Source: Pyxicephalus adspersus (lineage: Eukaryota > Chordata > Amphibia > Anura > Pyxicephalidae). Taken from it: 64,000 bases of DNA. The position numbers and the translations under genes are program-made. Positions within the stretch are counted from its first letter, which is position 1. Every line of letters begins with the position of its first letter. The stretch is taken from positions 157,060,274-157,124,273 of the forward strand of contig NC_092860.1 of NCBI RefSeq assembly GCF_032062135.1. The letters are read 5' to 3'. A model generated the notes under the pieces. The model saw only the letters and a list, made by a program, of their open reading frames with translations, did no database searches and was not told the DNA's origin. Of this stretch, positions 23,536 to 35,814 are shown piece by piece.

Positions 23536-25100
23536 TTAAGGAAGGCTAATCTAGTTCATGCCAGGTTAGTGCATGAGATGGCATGACAACACCTATTTCT
23601 ACCCATCTTGTTCCACCAACCAACCATCTGTGGGGGCTTTTCCTGGCCCTATACAGGAACTGGAGAGCCTTGTTATTATATTATATCTCTCTCTGCTGGG
23701 AACCATTTTATTCTGTTGAAGGAGCTATTAATACTCCTTTGGTTCTGTGTTATCCTTGTGTTATCCCTACCCCCTTCTTTTTGGAGTATGACACTTCTGA
23801 ATAGACTTACTGGTGGTTTCTTTTAGTCTTAGGAAGAAGATTCATTGCACAAAATGTGTTACTCACTTCTAATCTAGTCACACCTATGGAAATCCTTAAT
23901 GGAAAACACTTAAGGACATTGGTTACTGGAGAATGTCAGACATCTACAATTCCACATTGCATATTTTAGATCTTAGGATATCTTGGTTCTACCTATTTGT
24001 CATTCTTTATGGGTCAATATATCTGCCCCTGCAAAAAGAAATGTCATTTCTGATATCTTATTACTGGTTTATCTCAAATGGTTACATTAGAATTTGTTTG
24101 ACATTTTATCTAAAATTCCTCCTCTAAATATTTTTTCAAGTGCACCAAAAATCTCTGCAACTGATATATAGAGCACCCTAGATTTACTTGTCTCCTGTAC
24201 TGTGCTCCAAACGTCTCTCCCTATGGTGACTTTGATGCCTGAACTATGTACATACTATCAGATAGGAAATCTTAGCAATCTCTGAACTCTAAAGTACATG
24301 GACTGAAACTAAGCATCAATCAAGTGCCATGCTTCTGGATCCACAGGACATTAGGATTGTATTTAAATACCAGGACAGTTGTACAAGACCCAACAAGTTC
24401 ATTGGATTCTCAGTCTAGAACCAATTCTTCAATTTTATTGAAATTGCTGATAACATAACCACCTGGTGTACCCCTCTTCCTTCTTCTCATTCATTTGCAG
24501 GAAAACTGCTTTGTGATTCTGAATTGAGTCTCTAAACTAAAAATATTTTCTTATTGAGTTTTTTTTGTAGCTGTGTCTCATTTACAAATCACAAAATACA
24601 AATATGAATCAAAAACTGTCCTGCCACTGGACATTTTTGGCAGCTGTGTCTCTAATGCTAGAAATTCATTTTTATTGCAGGATAACACCTGGGCTTTCCC
24701 TGTCATTAAGGATTGTACCTAAAATGGTATTGATATTGGGAGAAGTGTGGGAGAACATGTGAATTATACTGCAGCCAGGAAATGAGGTGGGGGTCTAATT
24801 TCTAAAGCACATTGTAAGACACGCAAGGTGAGCAGTGATAGTAAAGTAGTTCATTTCAGTACAGGAGCCATTATCTCCCCAGCCTGACTGTCCTTGCTTC
24901 TTTAATTAACCATAAGAAGAGAAGTGTGTTCCCCTTACTAGAGTTTTACAGTGAATGTTGAGCCACCTCTTTGATTAGTCTAAATTGAACATTCAAATCA
25001 AAGAAGGGAAAGAAAGAGGTTTTGGGCTGAAAAGAGTTTTGAGAAACAAAATTGTTGTATTTAAATATATTTAGTAAACAAGTTCAGACAGATCTATACC
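23536..25100. other. Intergenic, no gene recognised
   Basis: Short ORFs only, none with a recognisable domain. Moderately AT-rich. Confidence 0.5.
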
Positions 25101-25110
25101 TCATAACTGT

Positions 25111-26890
25111 TTGACACTTCACAGTATATGGGTAACATTGTACATACGTATATTCAAGGAATACAAAAAAGGTGATGAAGAAGACCTTGCTTACTTTCAT
25201 AAATATATTGGGGAAGGGTGCAATCCTTTCGGTTTAAGGATACAACTCTTCCCTAATGTCAAAAACACAGGAAGAGAATTAGAGGCCCATGGGAACAAAC
25301 CCTTAACAAATGTTCTGAAGCTTTAATGAAAATATTGATTCATTATTATGATGAGGAAATAAAAGAAATTGATCATGAACTACATCAGTTACAATCCTAT
25401 CACCTTCACACCATAGGCTTATTGTACTTTTCCGATAAATTAAACAACCTTAAAATTAAACTAGATTTAACACTGGCATCTTTACCAAAAAAGATAAGAA
25501 ATTTCAAAGGGACAAATGGGCATTCATTAACAAAAGAGCATACCAATGGGATAAACCCACTTTAGTCAATGCAATTAACAAAGATATCAGGATCCCTAAG
25601 ATACAGTCGGAGGAACCCCCCAAAACATTACCGATCAGCAACTTAAACCAACAGATAGAGTCCCTGAACATCACTGACAAACAACATAAAAAAAGATTCC
25701 TTAGTGACTCATTTAATTCAATACAAGATTTAAAAAGAATACCCCCAACCATATCTCCAACTCACACTAATTTTCCTCATTATTCGTCTTCCACCCCTCC
25801 CATTTTAGAGAGTATTCTAGATAATCCTTCACCACCGGGAGAGACTCTCACTTTACTTCAACCAACCTCACAACCCCAGCAACTAGGGCAACTGGGAACT
25901 ACCAAAACATCTCACATTACCTTACAGGTATACCCACCCAGTATACAACCAGACTTCACACATACTTCTTTAAGTGAACACTCAATCCCAGGGGCAACAT
26001 GGGCCAACTACAAATCCACAGATAATATCCCCAAGGTTCACAAATCTATTTTAGAACCACTTCAAAGACACATCCCGTCACCCACCAATCGTATCAACAC
26101 ATTGGACAAATTCCTCATACCACCCAAGAAAATATAAATGGAATGGAGATAATTAATCTGTCACTCTATCTGATGAGAAAACACAAGTCCTTATGATGGG
26201 CCTATCCTTCTGTCCTTCACAAAACATGGACAATTTTGAACTTATTAAGGATTTAAATTTATTTGCGAGAAACCTCACACTTAAGGTCTTGTTTTACAAA
26301 ACCTCCCAAGAACCAGATTACTCTTCACCCACACTCTTTCAAAATTGCAATACCCAGGACTTTAGGATACTTAAAGACTTACATATGCTACTGATGGAAA
26401 ATGAAAGTGACGAAACGGTAGAGATAACAGAAACTCCTTCAAACACTGAACAAACTCCGATAGCTCCACTCACCAAGAAACCCAAATCATCATATTATCC
26501 ATCACTATCTTTAAATCCACATATACAAACATTTGTGGATACCACCACTGAGCAAATCGTGAGGAGCAATCTTCATAAGGAACACCACGACATTAACTTT
26601 ACCAAAAAACATTACCAGGCTCTTCACAAGCTCAAACAACAGAGAAACATGATCTTTAAACCCTCAGACTAAGGTATGGTTATCCTCAACAAGGAACACT
26701 ATAAACACATATGTATGACCATTCTAGATAACAGAGACTGCTATTGTTTGGTCTCTGAAAATCCCCTCATTGAGCATAGACAGCAATGTCATCACTTGAT
26801 GGATCCTGCCTATCGTAATCACATAGTATTACTGATATACTTATTTTTACCTAGATGCAGCCTTTACCTCAATCAAAGTTTCGTTTAGAT
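25111..26890 (+). pseudogene. Penelope-like retroelement ORF, N-terminal half (degenerate)
   Basis: Open and broken segments in a consistent + order. 25111-25565 encodes charged, helix-rich N-terminal sequence. 25500-26137 is mostly open but polar and Pro/Ser/Thr-rich. 26193-26672 contains 'LSFCPSQNMDNFELIKDL', then 'NFTKKHYQALHKLKQQ' and 'MIFKPSD', a stop, and 'MVILNKEHYKHICMTIL'. The pair 'KPSDKG' plus 'VVLNKxxY' just before the first RT blocks is characteristic of Penelope-like elements. Here a stop codon replaces the Lys after KPSD. The palm with the catalytic Asp residues and the GIY-YIG endonuclease are missing after about 26820. The Neptune-type PLEs of amphibians are the likely source; the clade is an inference. 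Confidence 0.75.
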
Positions 26891-27240
26891 ATCAATCATT
26901 TCCAGCCTTGTACCCTTACAACCTTTATCAAGTTATATGAGTAAGAAATTGATTATACCCTGTATTTTTGTATTGTATTATTATTACACACTATGGATAC
27001 ATATATCTCCCATAAACATTGTAGAATTTTAGTTTTTCATTTATCACTTGAATAATGTTTGTTAAATCTCATACAATTACTTTAAATTTTACTTGATGAG
27101 AAATGTCATAGATTGTGACAATGATATTATTCTGAAAAAATCCTTTTGACATACCTATATATATTATTAATCTTGCTGTGTAAACAATGTATTTATTTCA
27201 ATATTCTTTTTCATTCTGTTCAATAAAGAGGGAAGGGGAA
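26891..27240 (+). repeat. Possible 3' untranslated tail of the Penelope-like element
   Basis: AT-rich, ends near 'ttctgttcaataaagaggga' with an AATAAA signal at about 27222. No RT or endonuclease codons are visible, so if this is the element's 3' end, the copy lost the middle of its ORF. Confidence 0.4.
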
Positions 27241-28285
27241 GTACAAGCAAGCGGCCCCCCACTGTGGGGTGAGAATCATTGTATGTATGTGCAAAGCTTT
27301 TATCTGTACACCTGCAAATTCTGCTTGACTATTGGAAGCTGACTCTAGCTAGATAATTACTCCTGGGAGATCCAACTTAACAAATGTATGATCGGGGCTA
27401 GATTTCTGGATAGGCTACCTAAGTGGTTACTTAGGGTGCCATAGCCATTAGTTGTGGCATTTAACCACCCGGGCCAGGGGCTTTACTAGAACAGTCTCTC
27501 AAGGATCTGTAATGATTTTAATAGTAAGGATAAAATCCAGTAATAATTCAATTTATGCAGGAAAACGTAGCTTAACACAGGGCTAACGTCTGGTTTCATC
27601 AATAAAACATGGCCACACACTAATTCTTTCTTGCAGGTTGAATATCCAAATGTTAGATTTCCACTTGTCAAAACACCAAACCAGAAATTGAATGTAATTA
27701 GGTTAATACTCATCAAATGAAGTGCAGAGGAGGAGGAAGGCAGAGAGCCCAACCTTATGGCAGAAAACTCTTTGAAATGCAAATATCTAAAAACAAAATC
27801 TAAAAATTTCAGCCAACACAATGGAGGCACCAATTACAAATCCTATCTGCAGATACAAAAGGGTAAAATCACTGCAACTGGCAAAGATAGAAATTTATAA
27901 TCATATAAAAGCTGAAATTCTTACACCACCAGTCAGCATCAGCTACATTTGTAATGCAGGGTGATTCCATTACATAGCGCCAAAAGGGATCGTCGTGGGA
28001 TGGTATATGGACATCACTGGACCTTACAAAGCTTATAAAGGCTTTTAATTGTATGGTGCTGTTATTTGTACTTATCCCTTAAGTAAGGGCATAGATATCT
28101 AGGGACTCCCTTGTTAAATCTTCATATCTGCAGATCCCCACAACACTGAGGTTACATTTTAGGGATGACATATTGTGCCATAATATTATGGCTCTTGCCA
28201 TCATTGAGGGCAGGCAGCGGTCCAGTTATTGCTTAAAAAAATAGGTGCTACATGATTTTTGCCTGCTTGGCAAGACAGATCCCAG
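27241..28285. other. Upstream flank of GT92 copy 2, no gene recognised
   Basis: No supported coding region. It would be intron or upstream sequence relative to the GT92 coding exon at 28.4 kb. Confidence 0.5.
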
Positions 28286-28378
28286 CCCTCTGTACAGCAC
28301 TGTGAAACATGTTGGTGAACTTACATTGATGCCGATTTTTCTCTTTTTTTCCAGCTGTTATCATCTGATGAGACCAGA

Positions 28379-29588
28379 ACGCAGACACCTTCCAGATGAA
28401 TTTTCTGCACGCTCTCCTTATTTGTGTTTGTTGCTGTCTTTATTTACCCCTACTATGTAGAATTCAGACATCAGAAGGTGGCAATACAGGAACTTCCTAT
28501 TACAACAGACACTATTACAGCTCTAGATAATCGAACATTCATCATCGCTCCATATTATGAGCCTAGACTTGGCCAATCAGTTTGGGTCATCGCTTTCATC
28601 CATATATCTGTGAAAGAACTTTATTGTATCTTCCATTGTTCCACCAATCAGAACATCTTAGGGCAAATATAGATGTTCACAGTGACAGGTTCAGATTCCC
28701 ATATGGAACGGCGGATCTTCCATGAGTTTCTCAACTAATTCCAGAAACACAAGTCAGAATATTCTGTTTAAAGTCAGGAACCGTCCACCACAGCCAACCA
28801 CTTCCAATTTCACCATCTGTATTTCTACTTTATATGGGAACTACAACAACGTCCTCCAACTGGTCCAGAGCATTGAGATGTACAGGATTCTGGGGGCTTC
28901 TAGAATCACCATCTATAACACCAGCTGTACCCCGGATGTAGATAAGGTGTTAAGTCAATACATTGATGAAGGAACTGTAGATGTGGTGCCATGGCCAATA
29001 GACCGCTATCTTCAGACATCCAAAAATTGGCTTTTCGTCAAAGGGTTTACCACTCAGATTGGTTATTTTGGACAAACTGCAGCCTTAAATAATTGTATAT
29101 ACAGGAATATGTTCAAAAGTAAGTTTGTTCTCCTTAATGACATTGATGAAATTATTCTTCCAGTCGAGGACTGGGACTGGCCTTCACTAATGAAGAATCT
29201 CCAGAATAAACACCCTCATACAAATATCTTTGGCATAGAGAATCACGTATTTCCCACTTCATTTAGGAGCTCTGAATTTGATCTTTGGCCTCATGTTCCT
29301 GGGGTCAATATTCTCCGCCATGCTGCCCGGCAACCTTTTAATCGTAAAATTTTCAATGGCCGCAAAATGATTGTAAACCCCAGAGAGGTATTTCAGACCT
29401 CCATCCACTCAGTTCTAAAGCACAGAGGAAGGTCGGAAAATCTAGCACAAGGTACAGCCATCTTGTTCCACTGTAAACACAGAGATTCAGAAAAGGAGCT
29501 CATTCCAGATGATATATTGTGGAGATACAATATGTCCTTAGTGCCCAATGTTGACAAAGTGATTCAGAAACTTTTTCCCCATCAATAG
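28379..29588 (+). pseudogene. GT92 glycosyltransferase pseudogene, copy 2
   Basis: Paralogue of the intact gene with the same acceptor context (tttttttccag, AG at 28353-28354). The codon aligned with the start ATG is ACG at 28379. The seventh codon, Cys in the intact copy, is TGA at 28397. A 4-bp deletion after 'CSTNQNI' (about 28659) and a 34-bp deletion at about 28721 shift the frame, and a 3-bp deletion follows. From 28722 a 288-residue frame is open to 29588 and keeps the whole catalytic core: 'NFTICISTLYGNYNNVLQ', 'TVDVVPWPIDRYLQTS', 'LLNDIDEIILPVEDWDWP' and the C-terminus. A short protein from the ATG at 28722 would lack the membrane anchor and the stem. An AATAAA at 29781-29786 matches the intact gene's signal. 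I judge it a pseudogene. Confidence 0.92.
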
Positions 29589-30599
29589 CTCCCCTTGTGT
29601 ATTTTGGTAATTCTGTATGGACATGATTCAAAATATGAACATTTATAAATCAGCTTATTTGTTAGGAATTATTGCTAAGAAGAGCCAGGTTCAAAGTAAA
29701 AAGTTTATAACTATAAAGAATGTGAAAGCTCATTAAAAATTGACCATTATGTTCCTTTCGATCTCCCATCTGTGGAGTTTAATAAATTCAAAAACTGCCA
29801 AGGATTAGGTGCATTGTATATTTAAATGGAGCATGGAGCAGCACAAATAGTTGAGTATTAGTAGTATGTGATGGAATCTAGATGTTTTCATCCATATCTG
29901 TGCTGTTCATTTCTATTCAGTAGCCAAAAGCAGAAGCTCTTTACAATCCTACACTGTCACAAAGTTCATACCCCCTTGGTTCTCCTCTTTTTTTCAGAAC
30001 TGGAAAATCTTCTGTATCCTACACTGTTCTAATTCCTCATCTTCACTTTATCTTATTTTGTCTTATCTCCTCCACAGGCTGCAGGTTTTAAGGATTCTGC
30101 ACCCAACCAATTCTCCTTTGTCAATTGAGCTTTACCCCCTCCAACTCCAGCTACCTACACCAAGCTCAGTCGTCGGCTTCCTCCATTTGCTTTATCTTCA
30201 TCAAAGCCATTAGATTTTCAGGATAGCACATTGAACCTAAACATACACACATCAGATAATAGTCATCCGAAAAAAACAGTTGTACTTGTTTCGGGTGAAG
30301 ATCTGACATGTCTACAGTGATCCCCCAACATGACCCACCAAGGATGACCACTGTTCAATCATTCGAAGGAGAGTAAAGTAGGATGCGCCTTCCTCATCCT
30401 TCCCTCTCCTTTGAACAGAATGGCACTATGTCTGCACCTGTCCATTCATCTGTCACTGGAAAAAATCATAAAAGTTCCTTTTCCATCGACTATCCTCTGA
30501 TATTCACTGGACATATGTGGAGTCTTTCTGCCGTTCTTATATTTTCCAAGCCAGCTGGTGTTCTGGATCCCACAACAGACTCAGTTCTTATCTTCTCCA

Positions 30600-30715
30600 T
30601 GGTCAGCAAATCTTTGGGATCCTCTGTAGTGAGCAGATCGTTGGGATCCTCCATGGTCAGCAGATCCTTGGGATCCTCCATGGTCAGAAGATCTTTGGGA
30701 TCATCCATGGCTCAG
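30600..30715. repeat. 27-bp tandem repeat
   Basis: Four copies of a 27-bp unit built on 'gggatcctccatggtcagc' and 'agatccttg'. Because 27 is a multiple of three, both strands stay open through it (minus strand: repeats of DPKDLLTME; plus strand: repeats of SLGSSMVSR). No start context or conserved flank supports a protein, and the paralogous unit at 40.6 kb lacks the array. Confidence 0.85.
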
Positions 30716-31069
30716 TTTTCATTCTCTCTATATTGTTTTATCACATTCATGCTAATAAAGTCATCTTCCTGGTGTAGTTAATGGAAATTATTGCTCAGTA
30801 AGGTTAGACTGTAAAATGCTGACATTTTTATCAAGCCTTGAGCATTATAAATAATTGGGGTGATCAGATAAAATCTATCATAAGGAGAAAATGTAAATAA
30901 TCCAGATCTTTCAAACTTGCTGATATTACTATTAATGAAGGTTTTTTATATCATATCATCATCATATGAACAAAAGGAAGTATGAGGTGCTATTCATTTT
31001 CCTGTGTCTTCCTGTGTCTCTTAACCACTCAATTCTTACCCACAAACCCAATCCTCCCTCCTATCATGT

Positions 31070-31180
31070 GCTACTTCCCCCACCCCTTGGATAGTAAGCT
31101 CCTCTGGGCAAAGTCCCCTCCTCCTTCTGTGTTATTGTGCATATCATTCTGTCATTTGCCAACTAATGTCCTGAATTGTT
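31070..31180 (+). repeat. Decayed SINE 3' tail
   Basis: 'ggatagtaagctcctctggg' and 'tctgtcatttgccaacta' match the SINE tail seen at 2777 and 46760, but the final part is lost. Confidence 0.5.
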
Positions 31181-32369
31181 GAGGGTTATTTAAAAAAAAA
31201 TGAATTCTCTGTCATGTTCCTCCAATCAGTGGGAGTGGGTAGTATTACAATGGAAATTAAATCTTGTGACCTACAGGTGACATCCCTTCTCTTATATGAG
31301 ATCCCCTCTCACCAGCTGATGATAGTTTTCTGTAGAGGTGTTCAAAGAAATCTGGTCCAAGTCATTATGCCGCTCCGGATTTCACTTTTTCTAAAGCTCG
31401 AATCAAAACTCAGGGTTCCAGCAGGCAGAGTTTCCAACTTTAAAAAAGGGCACAGAAAGAAAGACAGAAAGTAGTACTGTTATATATGCTTTCATAAGGT
31501 AGTTAGAGGCAGATTCTTCCCACCCAAGCTTCACCCTATGTGAACTGGCTGGCTCATTCATCATCCGATTCACAGAGGGTAGATGAAGACAGTAAACATG
31601 ATACATTACCCGGGAGCTGGGCTATCCTCCACAACACTCATACCAGCTCACTCTAAGGGGAAAGGTTTTTAAATCCCCTTCTATGTTTTCAGACAGTATC
31701 CCTGTCTCTCAGGAAATGGATATCCATCTCTTTGTGAGGAGATGGTAGAATGACAGGGCCAGGCTGAGGGGTAAGCAGCAGGCAGATAGGTAGTGCCCAG
31801 CATGGGGGCTTAAGCAAGAGGGGTTGCAAAAAAGGTTTGGACCTGCAAGATCTTCTCCAAAATAGGGACATCTAATAGTGGAGACTAATACAGTGCAGAC
31901 TACCTTCAACTATAAAACTACCAAAAACTATAGGTGTTATCATGATGGCATATAAGATGGGGCACCTAGTGGTAAGCAGAGCATAGTACACTACAGGATT
32001 ACTACATCCATATGACGGTTGAGTGTAGTACACTGCAGACTAGCTGCACCCATGTATTATATTGTCTTATAATATAGGTGTTATCATAATGTTATGTAAG
32101 ATGGGGCCATCTAGTAGTGAGCAGAGCACAGTGTGCTACATGATACCTACATCCATATCATGGTGTTTTCTTCTCCACATAGAGACATCTAATGGTGGAG
32201 TGTAGGACAGTGCCAATTACCTTCACCCATATCCTGGTGTTATGTCCTGTTGAATGGGTGTCATCTAGGGGTATTAGGGTAATCCTCTATAGGGTACCAA
32301 ACACATTTGTGTTCTGTCTGTGTGGTGTGAGTACATTTGTGTTCTGTCTGTGTGGTGTGAGTACATTTG

Positions 32370-33310
32370 TGAGATAATTGCTCTGTAACAACCTGCAGTT
32401 CAGATTACAATATCTCTCTTTTCTCTGTCTCAGCTTGGAGCGCCTGAAAACACAGCCATCCCACCTGTGCAGCGGCCTTCTGCTCCTTTTTGTCATACCG
32501 AGACAGATCTAATTCCATCACCGACTTGCAGGGATCTGCCAATCGGATCGGTGCAACATATTTATTACACTGGCGAGCAATTGGGTTCCACTGTCCAGAT
32601 GTGGACACCTAACTTGGGAGTGGACTCGCACTCTGATCATCCTGCAACTTTCTTTTACCCCAGCTAAACAACTTCTGCATTGTATTCTGATTGCACTATG
32701 ACTTACAATACAAAAACTAAAATAATAAATAAGCAAAAACACAATCAAAATTCTCCTGCTATCAATCTTATCATCACTATCCCTAGTTTGCACACATCAA
32801 ACCCCACTTCTGGTACCACGTGTTACGTCACGGATGTAAGTTGCGACAGTTTATGCAAATATTGATGGGTTGAATTTGAAGTGTACAAAGAGAGATACAC
32901 AGATTTGCAATTAAAATTTAAAGATTATACAATTTAATAATGAAGACAGATAGATAAAACAATGCAGTAACAGAGTTAGATATAACAAAAATACTTAGCT
33001 ACGGAAGTGAGTTGCATTCATCATCCAAGGAGTCTTCCAAATGAATGGCTTGGCAGATGATCAAAAAACATGTTGCATGCAGCTACTTCTGGTCAAGACT
33101 AGTTGATTAGGTATGGCACTGTGTTTTTAACTTCCCAGGAACTAATGGGCAGTGTTTGACCAGTACTGACCAATGATCATCCTTTAACCAGCATTTTACA
33201 TTATAAGGATGCCAGTTACAGGATATGCTGCATTCCATTAGGATGACCTCATATATGGTATACATATACCAGTATATACTGATAAAGCATTATTGTTGGT
33301 GAGACATTAT
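32370..33310 (-). mobile_element. Endogenous retrovirus fragment: partial LTR, leader and start of gag
   Basis: Minus-strand copy of the 5' part of the ERV at 46.1-49.9 kb. The LTR piece runs from 33310 down to 32821, the presumed primer-binding site is at 32818-32802, and the leader and gag start run down to about 32370, where similarity stops abruptly. The two copies are very similar, with scattered single-base differences. They share a SINE tail at the same place in the LTR (33311-33456 here), so they are likely related by duplication rather than by two integrations. Pol, env and a second LTR are absent, and the copy is a non-functional remnant. Confidence 0.87.
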
Positions 33311-33456
33311 TATTATTAAACAGGATTTATATAGCGCCAACATATTACGCAGCTCTGTACATTAAATAGGGATTACAAATGACAGACTAATACAGACAGT
33401 GATACAGGAGGAGAGGACCCTGCCCCGAAGAGCTTACAATCTAGTAGGTGGGTCAG
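33311..33456 (-). repeat. SINE 3' tail inserted in ERV LTR
   Basis: Reverse complement of the tail family ('aggatttatatagcgccaac' through 'gagcttacaatctagtagg'). It abuts the LTR at 33310 exactly as its counterpart does at 46912. Confidence 0.85.
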
Positions 33457-33556
33457 GTATATATAATACACAATGTAATGTATAGAGTACAGGGGTCAGG
33501 TATATATAATACACAATGTAATGTATAGAGTACAGAGGTCAGGTGTATATATTATA
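33457..33556 (-). repeat. Minisatellite related to the 43-bp unit
   Basis: About 2.5 copies of 'atacacaatgtaatgtatag' plus 'agtacaggggtcaggtat', similar to the reverse unit at 10752-10940 but more diverged. Confidence 0.75.
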
Positions 33557-33989
33557 CAATGTAGTGAATGCTTTTACAGCTGTGACCACAAAGTGACCTT
33601 GGGAACTGAACTGCAGATGAACTCTGCAGTTCCACTAAGATCCCTGGAGCACTGCAGGTTAATTAACCTCTATTGTCCCGGGGATCGCACACTTTTCTCA
33701 ATGAATGCATCCACAGATGCAATCATTGAGCAGATGCCCTGCAAAGAAGAACCCCCTGACATTGTAATATATGTTTCTCTTTCATCGATACATGTTACGG
33801 ATACAAATGTATCATTTGTAAGAGATACTTATATCACAATGTCTGGAGGTTCTCCTGTGCTGCATTCATTGAGAAGAGTGTATGATCCCCGGGACACTGA
33901 GGTTAGGGATCGCAGCCCTGGAAGTTTTTCTGTTCGGGGAGATCTCATCAGAAGGCCGTTCACACTTACATTTTCCATAAGCGGGAGAA
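33557..33989. other. Unassigned sequence
   Basis: A 183-residue open frame (33521-34072) crosses from the minisatellite through this stretch into the gypsy relic in the wrong frame, so it is not a gene. No other feature recognised. Confidence 0.5.
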
Positions 33990-34645
33990 AGCCTGATTCG
34001 CCACAAGAATGCCCCTGCCACCTTCCAAAGGGTAATAAAAGGTCTACTAGAAGGGCTAGAACACCTAGATGATATTGCAGTATTTAGCACCACCAGCAAG
34101 GAACACTTGGCTCCGGTGTCACAGGTATTGGAAAGGGTCACAGCTGCCATCCTGATGATTAAGCCCAACAAGTGAGAGAGTGTCAAGGTGCAATATCTAG
34201 AGGAGGACTGGTTCCTCCAGAAACTAGGAGGGTGGATGCCATTATGTCATATCCCACCCAACAGACCAAGAACCATGTCATGTCCTTCCTGGGGACTGTG
34301 GGGTATTTTAGGAAGCGTGTTCCTATCTATAGTGCCCTATCTAAACCCCTGATGGATTTCACAAAGAAGAATATGTCCAAGCAGGTAATCTGGACACCAG
34401 ACTGTGAGAAGGCATTTATGGCCCTCAAAGGTGGCCTAGCTAACTCTCCAGTATTATAGGTTCCAGACTCCAGATGCTGGTTTATAGACTGATGCCTCGG
34501 CATATGACCTAGTTGTTGTGCTGACCCAGGTGCATTCAGATGGAGAACATGCAATTCTTTACCTTAGCCTAAAGCTGATGCCCAGGGAGTTAGCATTTGC
34601 CACCATAAAGAAGTGCTTGGCCATCAGGTTGGTCCTATAGGCACA
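33990..34645 (+). pseudogene. Ty3/gypsy reverse transcriptase-RNase H relic
   Basis: The plus strand in shifting frames shows the RT palm 'RNAPATFQRVIKGLLEG' and then 'LEHLDDIAVFS', whose LDD is the catalytic motif (34062-34073). Next come the thumb/connection 'FLGTVGYFRKRVP' and 'KPLMDFTKKN', 'WTPDCEKAFMALK', and RNase H pieces including 'TDASAYDL' and 'LMPRELAFATIKK'. This is the standard Ty3/gypsy RT-RH succession, about 210 codons, with stops and at least two frameshifts. No protease, integrase or LTR was found beside it. It could derive from the same family as the 52-55 kb element, which lacks exactly this part, but it lies in the opposite orientation 18 kb away. Confidence 0.85.
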
Positions 34646-35510
34646 GTCACTGACCACAACCTACTGGCTGGGGACAATAGAAAAAACAGTTGTACTGGGG
34701 TCTGGTTCTTTATAGATTTTGACTGTTCAGCATAGGAAACGGGAACCCTGATGGTTTCTGCAGGCATTTATATGGGGGAGGTGTGATATAAAACATATTG
34801 GGAAGACTAATAATTTATCTGCAGAGGTTGGGAATAGAATTATAGGAGTTCCAAATAGGAAGTTCACACATGGCTGCTAATTTACTAACAAGATCAGCCA
34901 TGTCCAGTTATCAGAGGTCCTGGTTTTGGCCCAGTCATCAGAACCAACTAGTTTATATGGCCAATTGTTTTAATAAGACAATTGTGCTGCTTTTAGCCAA
35001 ATTATTCAAGCCAAACTTAAAACAAGAATAATAGAATTTTTGCATTGGATGTCCTGGGACATTGTAAAGGAGATCACAAAAACAAACCCCATAATAAAAT
35101 TTGGACAAAAACTTTATTCAAAATAAACCTATTTGCTAAAAGGTCTCATTAAAATATAGACAATATAGAGATAACACTAAATTTACATGACCAAATCAAC
35201 CAAAAAATTCACATGTAAACCCACACTTTAATATAAAGCATAATTATTTCCAAAGTGGCCCCAAAAATATTTACCAAACCAATATGCTATTTTGACCTAT
35301 CAAGGGTGTAAAACTGGATCAGAAAATATTTATGCAGGACAAACATTTCCAGGTGGTAATATAGACATATTATTCTAATGAAACAATATGGCCACAAACA
35401 CAATAACATAACACTGACTTCTTAATAGCAAAACAGACATTAAAACATTCACAGTACAAAAAAACAAAACAACAGTCCATCCTTGACCAGAAACATTAAG
35501 ACAAAGGAAA
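34646..35510. other. AT-rich, possibly part of a minus-strand repeat
   Basis: No coding region. From about 35090 ('acaaaaactttattcaaaat') the sequence reads like the antisense of an AT-rich transcript tail and may belong to the repeat that follows. Confidence 0.4.
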
Positions 35511-35774
35511 AAGCAAGTTAGACACTAACCTGATATATGTTCATTGTTATGTGCACAGGTGTGGAAAATTAACATGCAATTGGTGTGCGCAGTACCTGAA
35601 ATTTGGCTGTTTGATTTTTTGACAATTTGACATTCCATAATAATTTATTGATCCGATTCTTTAGATTTGTACAGTAAACAGATATTGAAGAAAAAACAAA
35701 AAAAAGGAGTGGAAGATTTTTTTTAAATATTTTTCTATATAAGGATGTATATAAATATTTATGTGTCTATTTAT

Positions 35775-35814
<40 letters not shown>

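Larger units (their letters stand above)
28286..32280 (+). repeat. Segmental duplication unit A (GT92 copy 2 and 3' flank)
   Basis: Collinear with 37397-41145. Shared landmarks in order: 'tgtacagcactgtgaaacat' before the acceptor; the GT92 coding exon; 3' UTR words 'tctgtatggacatgatt' and 'ctcccatctgtggag'; 'tgtcttatctcctccacag' at about 30060; 'ccattagattttcagga' at about 30208; and the 'cacctagtggtaagcag' stretch at 31960-32270. The two units differ by many indels, so the duplication is not recent. Confidence 0.8.
29589..32280. other. 3' flank of GT92 copy 2, no further gene
   Basis: Within duplication unit A. Contains the 3' UTR relic, a 27-bp tandem repeat at 30600-30715, a decayed SINE tail near 31070-31180 and degenerate 'cacctagtggt' repeats at 31960-32270 that resemble the 48-bp minisatellite core. 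Confidence 0.55.

Noticed and set aside
33521..34072. 183-codon plus-strand ORF
   Set aside because: Runs from a minisatellite into the gypsy relic in the wrong frame; a composite of unrelated sequence.
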